Notes under the pieces: generated by a model | The model's input: the letters and a program-made list of their open reading frames with translations, nothing else | The model's database searches: none | What the model was told of the DNA's origin: nothing | Position numbers and translations under genes: made by a program | Part shown: positions 26,942 through 35,208 of the stretch, in pieces | Layout: every line of letters begins with the position of its first letter | How positions within the stretch are numbered: the stretch's first letter is position 1 | Assembly (NCBI RefSeq): GCF_013364275.1 | Contig: NZ_CP054932.1 | Location: 5,704,001 to 5,768,000, forward strand | Reading direction: 5' to 3' | Length of the DNA stretch: 64,000 nucleotides | Source: Actinomadura sp. NAK00032 | GTDB taxonomy: Bacteria > Actinomycetota > Actinomycetes > Streptosporangiales > Streptosporangiaceae

Positions 26942-28063
26942 TTGTCTCTGCGCACCCTGCCCCCGTTCCGCGCCGACCACGTCGGCAGCCTGCTGCGTCC
27001 GCCGGAGCTGCTGGCGGCCCGGGCCGACCACGCGGCGGGCCGCGTCGACGACGCGGCGCTGGCCGCGGCGGAGGACGCCGCCATCCGCGACGTGGTCGCC
27101 ATGCAGCGCGAGGCGGGGCTGCGGTCGGCGACCGACGGGGAGTTCCGCCGCACGTCGTGGCACATGGACTTCATCTACCGGCTCGGCGGGATCAGCCCGG
27201 CGGACGAGAAGATCAAGGTGCGGTTCCACGGCGCCGCCGGGGACATCGAGTTCACCACGGCGGCGCTGCGGGTGCACGGCAAGGTCCGGCTGGAGGAGAC
27301 GATCTTCGCCGACCACTTCGCGTTCCTGCGGAGCACCGCCGGGGACGGGGTGACGCCCAAGCTGACGATCCCGTCGCCGAACATGGTGCACTACCGGGGC
27401 GGGCCCGCCGCGATCGACCCGGCGGTCTACCCCGACGTCGAGGAGTTCTGGTCCGACCTCGCCGCCGCCTACGCCGAGCAGGTGCGGCGGCTCGGCGAGC
27501 TCGGCTGCCGGTACCTGCAGCTCGACGACACCAGCCTCGCCTACCTCAACGACCCGGCGCAGCGCGCGATGATCAGCGAGCGGGGCGACGACGCCGAGCA
27601 CCTGCACCTGCGCTACATCCGGCAGATCAACGCCGCGCTGGCCGGGCGCCCGGAGGGGATGAACGTCACCACCCACATGTGCCGGGGCAACTTCCGCTCC
27701 TCCTGGACGGCCGAGGGCGGCTACGACTTCGTCGCCGAGGCGCTGTTCGGGGAGCTGGACGTGGACGGCTTCTTCCTGGAGTACGACGACGCGCGGTCGG
27801 GCGGGTTCGAGCCGCTGCGGTTCGTCCCGCCGGGCAAGGCGGTCGTGCTCGGGCTGGTCACCACCAAGCGCGGGGAGCTGGAGTCGAAGGACGACCTCAA
27901 GCGCCGCGTCGACGAGGCGGCGCGGTTCGTGCCGCTGGAGCAGATCTGCCTGTCGCCGCAGTGCGGGTTCTCCTCGACGGTCGAGGGGAACGTGCTGACG
28001 GCCGGCGAGCAGGCGGCGAAGCTGCGCCTCATCGCGGAGACCGCCGAGGAGATCTGGGGCTGA
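26942..28063 (+). CDS. Cobalamin-independent methionine synthase family protein (MetE C-terminal-like, YxjG/YxjH type)
   Basis: The 373-residue protein corresponds only to the C-terminal catalytic half of MetE. It opens with RADHVGSLLRP, has YLQLDDTSLAYL, and carries zinc-site residues in VTTHMCRGN and CLSPQCGF. Short MetE-like proteins transfer a methyl group from an uncertain donor to homocysteine or related thiols. The N-terminal folate-binding half is absent, so methyltetrahydrofolate polyglutamate may not be the donor. The start is TTG with AAGGAG 7 nt upstream. It follows the cobalamin cluster but has its own promoter and no riboswitch. Confidence 0.88.
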   Translation: MSLRTLPPFRADHVGSLLRPPELLAARADHAAGRVDDAALAAAEDAAIRDVVAMQREAGLRSATDGEFRRTSWHMDFIYRLGGISPADEKIKVRFHGAAGDIEFTTAALRVHGKVRLEETIFADHFAFLRSTAGDGVTPKLTIPSPNMVHYRGGPAAIDPAVYPDVEEFWSDLAAAYAEQVRRLGELGCRYLQLDDTSLAYLNDPAQRAMISERGDDAEHLHLRYIRQINAALAGRPEGMNVTTHMCRGNFRSSWTAEGGYDFVAEALFGELDVDGFFLEYDDARSGGFEPLRFVPPGKAVVLGLVTTKRGELESKDDLKRRVDEAARFVPLEQICLSPQCGFSSTVEGNVLTAGEQAAKLRLIAETAEEIWG

Positions 28064-28198
28064 GGAACCGGCGCCTGACCTTTCGGTTAATGGTGGGTGA
28101 AGTTATCTCCTTGAGCGCGGGTCGCGCCCGGCGCCCGGCATAGCCTCGGTGCGGATCCCGCAGGGCCGGAGCGGGGACGGGGCTGGAGAGGAACGCGG

Positions 28199-29035
28199 TT
28201 GAGCGTCATCAATGTCGGGCAGGCGATCGTCCTCGGGATCGTGGAGGGCCTGACCGAGTTCCTCCCGGTGTCCTCGACCGGGCACCTGAAGATCACCGAG
28301 GGCCTGATGGGCATCCCGGTGGACGACAAGGCGGTCGTCGGCTTCACCGCCGTGATCCAGGTCGGCGCGATCGCGGCGGTGCTGGTGTACTTCTTCTCCG
28401 ACATCGTCCGGATCGTGAAGGCGTGGGGCCGCGGCATCGTCGACCGGGAGGAGCGCTACCACCACGACTACAAGTTCGGCTGGTGGGTCATCTTCGCCAC
28501 GATCCCGGTGGTGGTCGTCGGCGTCGCCGCCAAGGACGCCATCGAGGGGCCGCTCGCCTCGCTGTGGGTGGTCGCCGGGTCGCTGCTCGGCGGGAGCGTC
28601 GTGATGTGGCTCGCCGACCGGCTCGGCCGGCACAAGCGGGGCGAGGACGACACCTCGTTCACCGACGCGATGCTGATCGGGTCGGCGCAGATCCTCGCCA
28701 TGCTGTTCCCCGGCTTCTCCCGGTCCGGCGCGACGATGTCGGTCGGGCTGATGCTCGGCCTCGACCGGGTCGCCGCGACCCGGCTGTCGTTCTTCCTCGG
28801 CATCCCCGCGCTGACCGGCGCCGGGATCTACGAGCTGCCGTCCGCGCTCGGGACCTCGGTGGACGTGCTGCCGCTCGCCGTCGGCACCGCGGTGTCGTTC
28901 ATCGTCGCGTACGCGTCCATCGCGTGGCTGCTGCGCTTCGTCGCGCGGCACAGCTTCACCTCCTTCGTCGTCTACCGGATCATCATCGGGCTGCTGCTGT
29001 TCGGGCTGCTCGGCGCCGGCACGTTGAACGCCTGA
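28199..29035 (+). CDS. uppP: Undecaprenyl-diphosphatase
   Basis: The 278-residue integral membrane protein has the two UppP/BacA signatures, EGLTEFLPVSSTGHL at the N-terminus and PGFSRSGATMSVGLMLGLDR in the centre, and about eight hydrophobic segments. It removes phosphate from undecaprenyl diphosphate to recycle the lipid carrier for peptidoglycan and teichoic acid synthesis, and gives bacitracin tolerance. The start is TTG with GGAGAGGAA 6 nt upstream. It looks like a single gene. Confidence 0.96.
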   Translation: MSVINVGQAIVLGIVEGLTEFLPVSSTGHLKITEGLMGIPVDDKAVVGFTAVIQVGAIAAVLVYFFSDIVRIVKAWGRGIVDREERYHHDYKFGWWVIFATIPVVVVGVAAKDAIEGPLASLWVVAGSLLGGSVVMWLADRLGRHKRGEDDTSFTDAMLIGSAQILAMLFPGFSRSGATMSVGLMLGLDRVAATRLSFFLGIPALTGAGIYELPSALGTSVDVLPLAVGTAVSFIVAYASIAWLLRFVARHSFTSFVVYRIIIGLLLFGLLGAGTLNA

Positions 29036-29063
29036 GAACCGCCGCGGATGGGGAAGACTGTCA

Positions 29064-29077
29064 CGGTCCGCGGACCG
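29064..29077. promoter_or_regulatory. 14-bp perfect palindrome before the dienelactone hydrolase
   Basis: CGGTCCGCGGACCG is its own reverse complement and lies 24 nt upstream of ATG 29102. Its GTCC/GGAC half-sites resemble those near the CoA-transferase operon and the iclR gene, but the spacing is different. It may bind a regulator. Confidence 0.35.
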
Positions 29078-29101
29078 ATGGAGAGTGGAGCACTGACAGT
29101 C

Positions 29102-29845
29102 ATGAACGATGCGATGTGGGCCGGGACCGTCGCCTTCGGCGGGCACGGGGACGCCGAGCTGGAGGCGTACCTGGCGCGCCCGCTGAGCGACGCCCCGCGC
29201 GGCGGCGTGGTGCTGATCCACCACCTGCCCGGGTACGACGCCGGGACGCGGGAGTTCGCCCGCACGTTCGCCGCGCACGGGTACGCGGCGGTCGTCCCGA
29301 ACCTGTACTCGCGGGAGGGCGCGGGCGTCAGCCCGGACGACCAGGCCGCCGCCGCGCGGGCGAAGGGCGGGGTACCGGACGAGCAGCTCGTCGGCGACGT
29401 CGCCGGCGCCGCCGCGTACCTGAACTCGCTGGCGCACGCCAACGGGCGGATCGGCGTGATCGGGCACTGCTCCGGCGGGCGGCAGGCGTTCCTCGCCGGC
29501 TGCTCGCTGGACATCGACGCCGCCGTCGACTGCTACGGCGCGTTCGTCGTCAGCGAGCCGCCCGCGGACGCCGGGCTGCGGATGACGCCGCTGCTGTCCA
29601 GGGCACCGGACCTGTCGTGCCCGCTGCTCGGCCTGTTCGGCGAGGACGACAAGGCCCCGCCGCCGGACGAGGTCGCCGTGCTGGACGCGGAGCTGACCAG
29701 GCTCGGCAAGGAGCACGAGTTCCACACCTACCCGGGCGCCGGGCACGCGTTCTTCGCCGTCGAGCGGCCCGCGTTCCGGCCCGCCGCCGCCAAGGACGGC
29801 TGGGAGCGGATCTTCGCGTTCTTCGGCCGCTACCTGGCCGCCTGA
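29102..29845 (+). CDS. Dienelactone hydrolase family protein
   Basis: The 247-residue alpha/beta hydrolase carries the family Cys-Asp-His triad: Cys123 in GHCSGGR, an Asp in GEDDKAPP (182 or 183) and His215 in GAGHAFF. The N-terminal VVLIHHLPGYDAGTREFAR holds the oxyanion region. Classic members open dienelactones in the modified ortho pathway of chloroaromatics, but the family is broad. ATG 29102 is chosen because it starts at the usual domain edge; an ATG 54 nt upstream would add 18 residues. A DUF6295-like gene follows after 27 nt in the same direction, and the catabolic island begins 3' of it. Confidence 0.87.
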   Translation: MNDAMWAGTVAFGGHGDAELEAYLARPLSDAPRGGVVLIHHLPGYDAGTREFARTFAAHGYAAVVPNLYSREGAGVSPDDQAAAARAKGGVPDEQLVGDVAGAAAYLNSLAHANGRIGVIGHCSGGRQAFLAGCSLDIDAAVDCYGAFVVSEPPADAGLRMTPLLSRAPDLSCPLLGLFGEDDKAPPPDEVAVLDAELTRLGKEHEFHTYPGAGHAFFAVERPAFRPAAAKDGWERIFAFFGRYLAA

Positions 29846-29872
29846 CCGCCCGGCAGCCCGAGAGGAGACGCC

Positions 29873-30157
29873 ATGTGCACCTACCAGACCTTCAAGGTCG
29901 AGCTGGACGGCGCGGCGAAGGGCGCGGCCGGCTGGTTCACGCTGACCGACGGCGCCGTCTACGTCGACCATCCGTACCACGCGTGCCACGAGCACACGGT
30001 GAACATCGACTTCACCAACCCGGGCGCCGGGCCGTCGGCGCGCGTCGCGGTCGAGCTGACCGAGGAGGCGGCGCTGGCGCTGGTGGCGGCCATCCAGCAG
30101 GCACTCGCGGCCGCCCCGCCCGGTCTCGCCTCCGGGCGGGACTCCACGGCGGCCTGA
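29873..30157 (+). CDS. DUF6295-like small protein
   Basis: The 94-residue soluble protein starts at ATG with AGAGGAG upstream. It begins MCTYQTFKVELDG, has GWFTLTDGAVYVDHPYH and HTVNIDFTNP, and ends in an alanine-rich helix and a short polar tail. I recognise the pattern as an actinobacterial family of unknown function, probably DUF6295; the label is from memory. It is co-directional with and 27 nt after the dienelactone hydrolase. No enzymatic motif is visible. Confidence 0.7.
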   Translation: MCTYQTFKVELDGAAKGAAGWFTLTDGAVYVDHPYHACHEHTVNIDFTNPGAGPSARVAVELTEEAALALVAAIQQALAAAPPGLASGRDSTAA

Positions 30158-30189
30158 CGCTCCGCGCGCGGCGCGGCCCCGGCACTCAG

Positions 30190-30223
30190 CGGCCCCCGGG
30201 GAGGATCACCTCCGCGGGGGCCG
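30190..30223. terminator. Strong bidirectional terminator hairpin
   Basis: CGGCCCCCG (30190-30198) pairs with CGGGGGCCG (30215-30223), and inside it GGAGG pairs with CCTCC around an ATCA loop. This gives about 14 pairs with one internal G-G mismatch. It lies between convergent genes ending at 30157 and 30329. There is no U-tract. Confidence 0.8.
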
Positions 30224-30328
30224 GGTGATGCGCGGCGGCGGCGTCCCGGAAGAGGCGGGCCATGCTCGCGGCTGGGGGGGACGGGCGCGAGCGCGGACTC
30301 CAGGACGATCGAGCCGTCCGCGCGCGGC

Positions 30329-31762
30329 TCACCGGGTGCGGGTGGCGTCGCTGCGGTAGTCGGTGTAGGTGTACGGGTTGTCGAGGATCTTGGTCTCGGG
30401 GACGTCGGGGTTCATGCCCGCCGCCCACGCCTCCTCGCCCATCGACCCGCGCAGGTACTCCACCGTCGCCTCGACCTCGCGGCGCGCGGCGGCCAGGTCG
30501 ACGCCCACCAGCCGGTGGTCGTGCTTGACCACGCGCCCGTTCACCACGACGGTGTGGACGTCCCCGCGCTGCGCCTGGAACGCGACGTGCCCGTAGGGGT
30601 TGAGGACGGGGAACGACACCGGCGAGTGGTCGTTCTTGATCAGGACGACGTCGGCCTTCTTGCCGGGTTCGAGGCTGCCGAGGTCGGCGCGGCCGAGCGT
30701 TCGGGCGCCGCCGCGGGTGGCCCAGTCCACGACCTGGTCGGCGCGCAGGCTGCAGTGGGTGACGGTGTCGCCGCCGCCCTGCGCCTCCAGGTGCATGCGG
30801 GAGCGGTCGGCGCCGAGCGTGGCGCGCATCGCGGAGAACAGGTCGCCGCTCCACCACACGCTGGTGTCCATCGACAGCGACACCGGGATGCCGTGCGAGC
30901 GCAGCGCCCAGGTGGGCGGGTAGCCCTGCCCGGCGCTCTGCTCGCTCTCGGTCGACACCGAGACCGACCCGCCGGTGGCGGCGATGCGGTGGTAGGAGTC
31001 GGCGGACAGCGACGCGGCGTGCACGTACACCGTCTCGGGCGTCATGAACCCGTGGTCGTGCATCTGCTTGACGCCCTCGTCGCTGGTCGCGCCCCAGACG
31101 CCGGCGTGGGTCGTGACGGGGACGCCGAGGTCGCGGGCGGCCTCGAAGGCGGGCCGCTCCGGGAACGACGGGTCGCCGAGCACGTCGAACGCGACCTGGA
31201 AGCCGAGCATGTCGCCGCCGGCGAGCCGGCCGGCGAGGTCGCGGAACTCCGGCGTCGCCGTCCACTCGGCGGGCGGCGCCTGGATGTTGCCGTAGGCGAG
31301 GACGAACCGGCCGGGCACGGCGCGCAGCGCGTCCACGGCGGCGTCGGCGTGGCCGGGGGTCTGCAGTCCGTGCGACCAGTCGACGACCGTGGTGACCCCG
31401 GCGTCGATCGCCTCGACCGCCGCGAGCAGGTTCCCGGCGTGCACGTCCTCGGGCCGGAACCGCTTGCCGTGCTCCAGGTAGTACCAGACGAAGTACTGGG
31501 TCAGCGTCCAGTCGGCGCCGTAGCCGCGCATCGCGGTCTGCCACATGTGCCGGTGGGTGTCGATCATCCCGGGCATGACGATGCCGCCGGACGCGTCGAT
31601 CTCGGCGGTGCCGTCCGGCACCGGGAGGCCGGGGCCGACCGCGGCGATCCGGTCGCCCTCGATGAGGACGTCCGCGCCGTCCAGCACCGCGCGGCCGTCG
31701 GTCATCGGCAGCACCGTGCCGCCGCGCAGCACCAGGGGGCGCCCCGGCTCGAACTCGCTCAT
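30329..31762 (-). CDS. Amidohydrolase superfamily deaminase/hydrolase (TrzN/SsnA/guanine-deaminase-like)
   Basis: The protein of about 477 residues has the cyclic amidohydrolase pattern: MPGMIDTHRHMWQTAMRG with the metal HxH, VPVTTHAGV, VYVHAASLS and LSMDTSVWWSGDLF with the catalytic Asp, and a C-terminal LGSLEPGKKADVVLI. Relatives hydrolyse amino or chloro groups from triazines, guanine, melamine-type rings or adenosyl compounds, so the substrate is open. Two adjacent ATGs exist; 31762 has better spacing to GAGGAG than 31765. It is divergent from the CoA-transferase operon across a 222-nt region with palindromes, which ties it to that island. Confidence 0.85.
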   Translation of the reverse strand: MSEFEPGRPLVLRGGTVLPMTDGRAVLDGADVLIEGDRIAAVGPGLPVPDGTAEIDASGGIVMPGMIDTHRHMWQTAMRGYGADWTLTQYFVWYYLEHGKRFRPEDVHAGNLLAAVEAIDAGVTTVVDWSHGLQTPGHADAAVDALRAVPGRFVLAYGNIQAPPAEWTATPEFRDLAGRLAGGDMLGFQVAFDVLGDPSFPERPAFEAARDLGVPVTTHAGVWGATSDEGVKQMHDHGFMTPETVYVHAASLSADSYHRIAATGGSVSVSTESEQSAGQGYPPTWALRSHGIPVSLSMDTSVWWSGDLFSAMRATLGADRSRMHLEAQGGGDTVTHCSLRADQVVDWATRGGARTLGRADLGSLEPGKKADVVLIKNDHSPVSFPVLNPYGHVAFQAQRGDVHTVVVNGRVVKHDHRLVGVDLAAARREVEATVEYLRGSMGEEAWAAGMNPDVPETKILDNPYTYTDYRSDATRTR

Positions 31763-31816
31763 CATCGCTCTCCTCGTCTTCGGAACCGGCCTGTGACCCG
31801 ACCGCCGGGAGCTGCA

Positions 31817-31830
31817 CGGACTGATGTCCG
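31817..31830. promoter_or_regulatory. GGAC-N4-GTCC palindrome on the amidohydrolase side of the divergent promoter region
   Basis: CGGAC and GTCCG flank TGAT. The same geometry, ACGGAC-N4-GTCCGT, occurs at 31928-31943 on the other side, with centres 112 bp apart. Paired sites in a divergent region suggest one regulator for both genes. Confidence 0.4.
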
Positions 31831-31889
31831 CTCTACGGTCAAAGCTGCTGGGAGCCACTCTCGTCACAGCTAGTCAAAGTGTCAACCAC

Positions 31890-31952
31890 TTGACCGCCAC
31901 GGATGCGGGCATGCCAGAATCGGAATGACGGACGACTGTCCGTTGCACGGAC
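31890..31952 (+). promoter_or_regulatory. Predicted promoter and overlapping palindromic operator of the CoA-transferase operon
   Basis: A promoter of TTGACC (31890-31895) and CAGAAT (31915-31920, long 19-nt spacer) would start near 31927. Right there lie ACGGAC-N4-GTCCGT (31928-31943) and GTCCGT-TGC-ACGGAC (31938-31952). The latter has the geometry GTCC-N7-GGAC, the same as the centre of the palindrome before iclR at 36979-37001. This suggests the IclR protein binds here. Confidence 0.5.
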
Positions 31953-31984
31953 GAGCAGGGCGTGACAGAGAGCAAGGGAGCCGG

Positions 31985-33178
31985 ATGACTGACGACACCG
32001 CGCGCGGCGGGCCGCTCTCGGGGGTGCTGGTGGCGGACTTCTCCCGGATCCTGGCGGGGCCCTACGCCACCATGCTGCTGGCCGACCTCGGCGCGGACGT
32101 GATCAAGGTCGAGGGCCCGCGGGGCGACGACACCCGCAGCTGGACGCCGCCCGCGCGCGGCGACACGGCGACCTACTACCTCGGCGTCAACCGCGGCAAG
32201 CGCTCGATCGCGCTGGACCTGCGCGACGCCGGGGACGCCGCCGCCGCCCGCGAGCTGGCCCGTCGCGCCGACGTGCTGATCGAGAACTTCAAGCCGGGCG
32301 GCCTCGCCCGCTTCGGCCTCGACTACGCCGCGGTCCGCGCCGCCAACCCCGGCATCGTCTACAGTTCGATCACCGGGTTCGGGTCGGGCGCCGGGCGCAA
32401 GGTCCCCGGCTACGACCTGATGGTGCAGGCGATCTCCGGGCTGATGAGCCTGACCGGCGACCCCGGCGGCCCGCCGTACCGGGCGGGCATCTCGGTGTTC
32501 GACGTGATGGCGGGCAACCACGCGGCGATCGGCATCCTCGCGGCGCTGCGGCACCGGGACGCGACCGGCGAGGGCCAGCTCGTCGAGGTGAACCTGCTGT
32601 CGTCGGCGCTGACCGGGCTCGTCAACCACAGCTCCGCCTACGTCGCCGGCGGCACCGTCCCGTACCGGATGGGCAACGCGCACCCGAGCGTGTTCCCCTA
32701 CGAGCCGCTGCCGACCGCCGACAACGACCTGATCGTCACGGCGGCGAACGACGGCCAGTTCCGCAAGCTCTGCGTCGTGCTCGGCATCCCGGACGTCCCC
32801 GACGACCCGCGCTTTTCGACCAACGCCGACCGGACCGCCAACCGCGCCGAGCTGCGCCCGATCCTGGTGGAGCGGCTGAAGCGGCGCGGCGCGGTCGAGT
32901 GGTTCGAGCTGCTGGTGGACGCGGGCGTGCCGAGCGGGCCGATCAACACCATCGACGGCGGCTTCGCGATGGCCGAGCGGTTCGAGCTGGACCCGGTCGT
33001 GGTGGTCGGCGAGGGCGGCCGCGCGGTGCCGACGACCCGGCACCCGATCCGCTTCTCCCGGACGCCCGCGACCTACCGGCTCCCGCCGCCGGGCCTGGAC
33101 GAGCACGGCGCCGAGCTGCGTCAATGGCTGTCGCAGCCGCAGGAAGCGAACGGATCCGAGGAGGACGACCGTGGCTGA
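31985..33178 (+). CDS. Family III CoA-transferase (CaiB/BaiF type)
   Basis: The 397-residue protein has the family opening VLVADFSRILAGPYATMLLADLGADVIKVEGP, the NRGKRSIALDL segment, and the catalytic Asp173 in SVFDVMAG. The C-terminal half holds the usual MGNAHPSVFPYEPL and VDAGVPSGPINTI. Such enzymes move CoA between carboxylic acids. It leads a five-gene plus-strand operon in which most genes overlap by 4-8 bp and which includes a ring-cleaving dioxygenase. Its likely role is CoA activation of a ring-fission product or of the aromatic acid itself (inference). ATG 31985 is preceded by AAGGGAG. Confidence 0.9.
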   Translation: MTDDTARGGPLSGVLVADFSRILAGPYATMLLADLGADVIKVEGPRGDDTRSWTPPARGDTATYYLGVNRGKRSIALDLRDAGDAAAARELARRADVLIENFKPGGLARFGLDYAAVRAANPGIVYSSITGFGSGAGRKVPGYDLMVQAISGLMSLTGDPGGPPYRAGISVFDVMAGNHAAIGILAALRHRDATGEGQLVEVNLLSSALTGLVNHSSAYVAGGTVPYRMGNAHPSVFPYEPLPTADNDLIVTAANDGQFRKLCVVLGIPDVPDDPRFSTNADRTANRAELRPILVERLKRRGAVEWFELLVDAGVPSGPINTIDGGFAMAERFELDPVVVVGEGGRAVPTTRHPIRFSRTPATYRLPPPGLDEHGAELRQWLSQPQEANGSEEDDRG

Positions 33179-33989
33179 CGCACCCGAGTACCCGACCGCG
33201 CTGGGCGCCTCCAGCCGGGAGACGATCACCCTGCTCGGCCACGACCTCGCCGCGGACGTGATGGGCGAGGTCGGGTTCGGCGAGCTGGCGTTCTGGCTGG
33301 CGGCGCAGCGGCGGCCCACGCCCGGCGAGACGCGGGTGTTCGAGGCGGTCCTCGCCGCGCTCGCCGACCACGGCTTCACCCCGACCGCGATCGTCACCCG
33401 GCTGACGTACCTGTCGGCGCCCGACTCGGTGCAGGGCGCGCTCGCCGCCGGGCTGCTCGGCGGCGGGTCCCGCTTCCTCGGCGTCACCGAGGACACCGGC
33501 CGCTTCCTCCACGGCGTCCTGGCCTCGGTGGAGGGCGGCCTCCCGTCCGACGGCGCCGGGTGGGACGCGCTGGCGCTGCGGACGCTCCGGGTGGAGCGGG
33601 AGGCGAGGCGGTTCGTCCCCGGCCTCGGCCACCACGTGCACAAGGACGGCGACCCGCGCACGCCCCGGCTGATGCGGATCGCGACCGAGGAGGGGCTGTT
33701 CGGCCCGCACCTGTCGCTGTTCGCCGCGATCGGCCGCGTCCACCCCGAGGTGCTCGGCAGGACGCTGCCGCTGAACGGCGCGGGCGTGTGCGGCGCCGCG
33801 CTCGCCGACCTCGGGCTGCCCCTGGAGCTGCTGCGCGGGTTCGCGCTGCTCGCCCGCACCGCCGGGCTGATCGGGCAGCTCGCCGAGGAGCTGCGCAACC
33901 CCGTCGGCAACGAGATCTTCCTGTCGGTGGACCTCAACAACCGGTCCGTCGCCCCCGACCCCTACACCCCCGAGGACCGTCATGGCTGA
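33171..33989 (+). CDS. Citryl-CoA lyase-like protein (small citrate synthase superfamily member)
   Basis: At 272 residues this is much shorter than citrate synthase (about 370-430) and matches the stand-alone domain related to the C-terminus of ATP-citrate lyase. The key motif is GLGHHVHKDGDPRTPRLM, corresponding to the catalytic His region of the superfamily. LPLNGAGVCGAALADLGLP and an acidic VDLNN lie further on. It should catalyse retro-Claisen cleavage of a citryl-CoA-like thioester. Its GTG overlaps the CoA-transferase stop by 8 bp, so the two enzymes probably act in sequence on the same acid. The true substrate is unknown. Confidence 0.85.
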   Translation: MADAPEYPTALGASSRETITLLGHDLAADVMGEVGFGELAFWLAAQRRPTPGETRVFEAVLAALADHGFTPTAIVTRLTYLSAPDSVQGALAAGLLGGGSRFLGVTEDTGRFLHGVLASVEGGLPSDGAGWDALALRTLRVEREARRFVPGLGHHVHKDGDPRTPRLMRIATEEGLFGPHLSLFAAIGRVHPEVLGRTLPLNGAGVCGAALADLGLPLELLRGFALLARTAGLIGQLAEELRNPVGNEIFLSVDLNNRSVAPDPYTPEDRHG

Positions 33990-34845
33990 ACTGGTCGCTG
34001 TGATCGCTTCGACCCACCACCCCTTCTACCACCGCGCGAGCACCGCGACCGGCGAGGACCGCCCCGACTTCGCCGACGAGTGGGTCCGCAAGGTCGAGGC
34101 GTTCCGCGCGACGCTGACCAGGGCCCGCCCGGACGTCCTGGTCATGGTCGGCTCCGACCACTTCCACCAGCTGTGGCTGGACAACATGCCGCAGTTCCTC
34201 ATCGGCAAGGCGCCGTTCTACGACGCCAACTGGTACAACGAGGAACGCGAGTTCGGGCTGCCGCGCATGCTGCTCAAGGGCCAGGAGGACCTGTCGGCCC
34301 ACCTGCTGCGCGAGGGCATCGACGCGGGCTTCGACCTCGCGTTCTCCAACGAGCTGCGCATCGACCACTCGATCACGTGCCCGATCATCACGCTGCGCCC
34401 GCAGAACGACCTGCCGATCGTCCCCGTCTATACCAACATCTTCGCGCCGCCGCTGCCGCGGCCGAAGCGGTTCGTCCAGCTCGGCCGGACGATCCGGGAG
34501 CTGGTCGAGTCGTGGCCCGGGGACCGGCGCGTCGCGGTGATCGGCACCGGGCACCTGTCCCTGGAGCTGGGCGGCCCGCGCCAGTTCGGCCCGCACGGCC
34601 CCGACCCGGAGTTCGACGCGAAGGCCGTCGAATGGATCTCCTCCGGCGACATCGAGGGCTGCCTGGCGGAGGTCACCCTCGACAGCCTGCACGCCCCCGG
34701 CAACGCCACCCACGGATTCATGGACTTCATGCTGATGATGGGCGTCGCCGGCGAGGGCCGCAAAGCCGACTACGTCGACACCTACGACCTGTTCCACACC
34801 ATGGAGGCCTATTTCACCTGGTATCCGAACGGAGCGGACGCGTGA
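33982..34845 (+). CDS. Class III extradiol dioxygenase catalytic subunit (LigB-like)
   Basis: The 287-residue protein has LigB-superfamily landmarks: IASTHHPFYHRAS with the first metal His, VMVGSDHFHQLWLDNMPQF with the second, and VIGTGHLSLELGG in the position of the catalytic His motif. C-terminal ATHGFMDFMLMMG resembles the segment that packs on the small subunit. It should cleave a catecholic ring next to a hydroxyl using Fe2+ and O2. The ATG overlaps the preceding stop by 8 bp, and the LigA-like partner overlaps its stop (GTGA). Confidence 0.9.
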   Translation: MAELVAVIASTHHPFYHRASTATGEDRPDFADEWVRKVEAFRATLTRARPDVLVMVGSDHFHQLWLDNMPQFLIGKAPFYDANWYNEEREFGLPRMLLKGQEDLSAHLLREGIDAGFDLAFSNELRIDHSITCPIITLRPQNDLPIVPVYTNIFAPPLPRPKRFVQLGRTIRELVESWPGDRRVAVIGTGHLSLELGGPRQFGPHGPDPEFDAKAVEWISSGDIEGCLAEVTLDSLHAPGNATHGFMDFMLMMGVAGEGRKADYVDTYDLFHTMEAYFTWYPNGADA

Positions 34846-35204
34846 GCAAGTATCTGCTGAACAAGTTCCTCTACACCGTCGACCGCGATCCCGAGCTGGT
34901 CGAGCGCTACCGGGACGAGCCGGAGGCGACCGTGGCCTGGTGGGAGGACGAGCAGGCCAACCGCATCATCAACTGCCACGGCGGCGAGTCGTCCACCTGG
35001 CTGCGGTTCGAGGACGAGGAGCGGGCCGCGCTCGCCGGGCACGACTACCCGAAGCTGTTCGAGCTGGGCGCGCACCCGTTCCTGACGCTGACGCTGTTCA
35101 TCGCGATGTTCGAGCGCGACTACGACGAGCCGCTCGGGTTCCAGCTGGAGTACGCGCGGCGGGTCTCGCACGTCGCGCTCCCCTACCCCGACATCGCGAC
35201 CTGA
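34842..35204 (+). CDS. Extradiol dioxygenase small subunit (LigA-like)
   Basis: The 120-residue all-helical protein (VSKYLLNKFLYTVDRD, ATVAWWEDEQ, LTLFIAMFERDYDEP) matches the alpha subunit of protocatechuate 4,5-dioxygenase in size and pattern. It is expected to pair with the LigB-like subunit and lid its active site. GTG overlaps the ligB stop by 4 bp, giving equimolar translation. Confidence 0.85.
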   Translation: MSKYLLNKFLYTVDRDPELVERYRDEPEATVAWWEDEQANRIINCHGGESSTWLRFEDEERAALAGHDYPKLFELGAHPFLTLTLFIAMFERDYDEPLGFQLEYARRVSHVALPYPDIAT

Positions 35205-35208
35205 GCCG

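Noticed and set aside
26942..28063. Full methionine synthase MetE under B12 control
   Set aside because: The protein is only the C-terminal half-length type, and no cobalamin riboswitch lies upstream.
28103..29995. 630-codon minus-strand frame opposite uppP and the dienelactone hydrolase
   Set aside because: Both plus-strand genes are unmistakable; the antisense frame crosses both and the intergenic gap without a domain.
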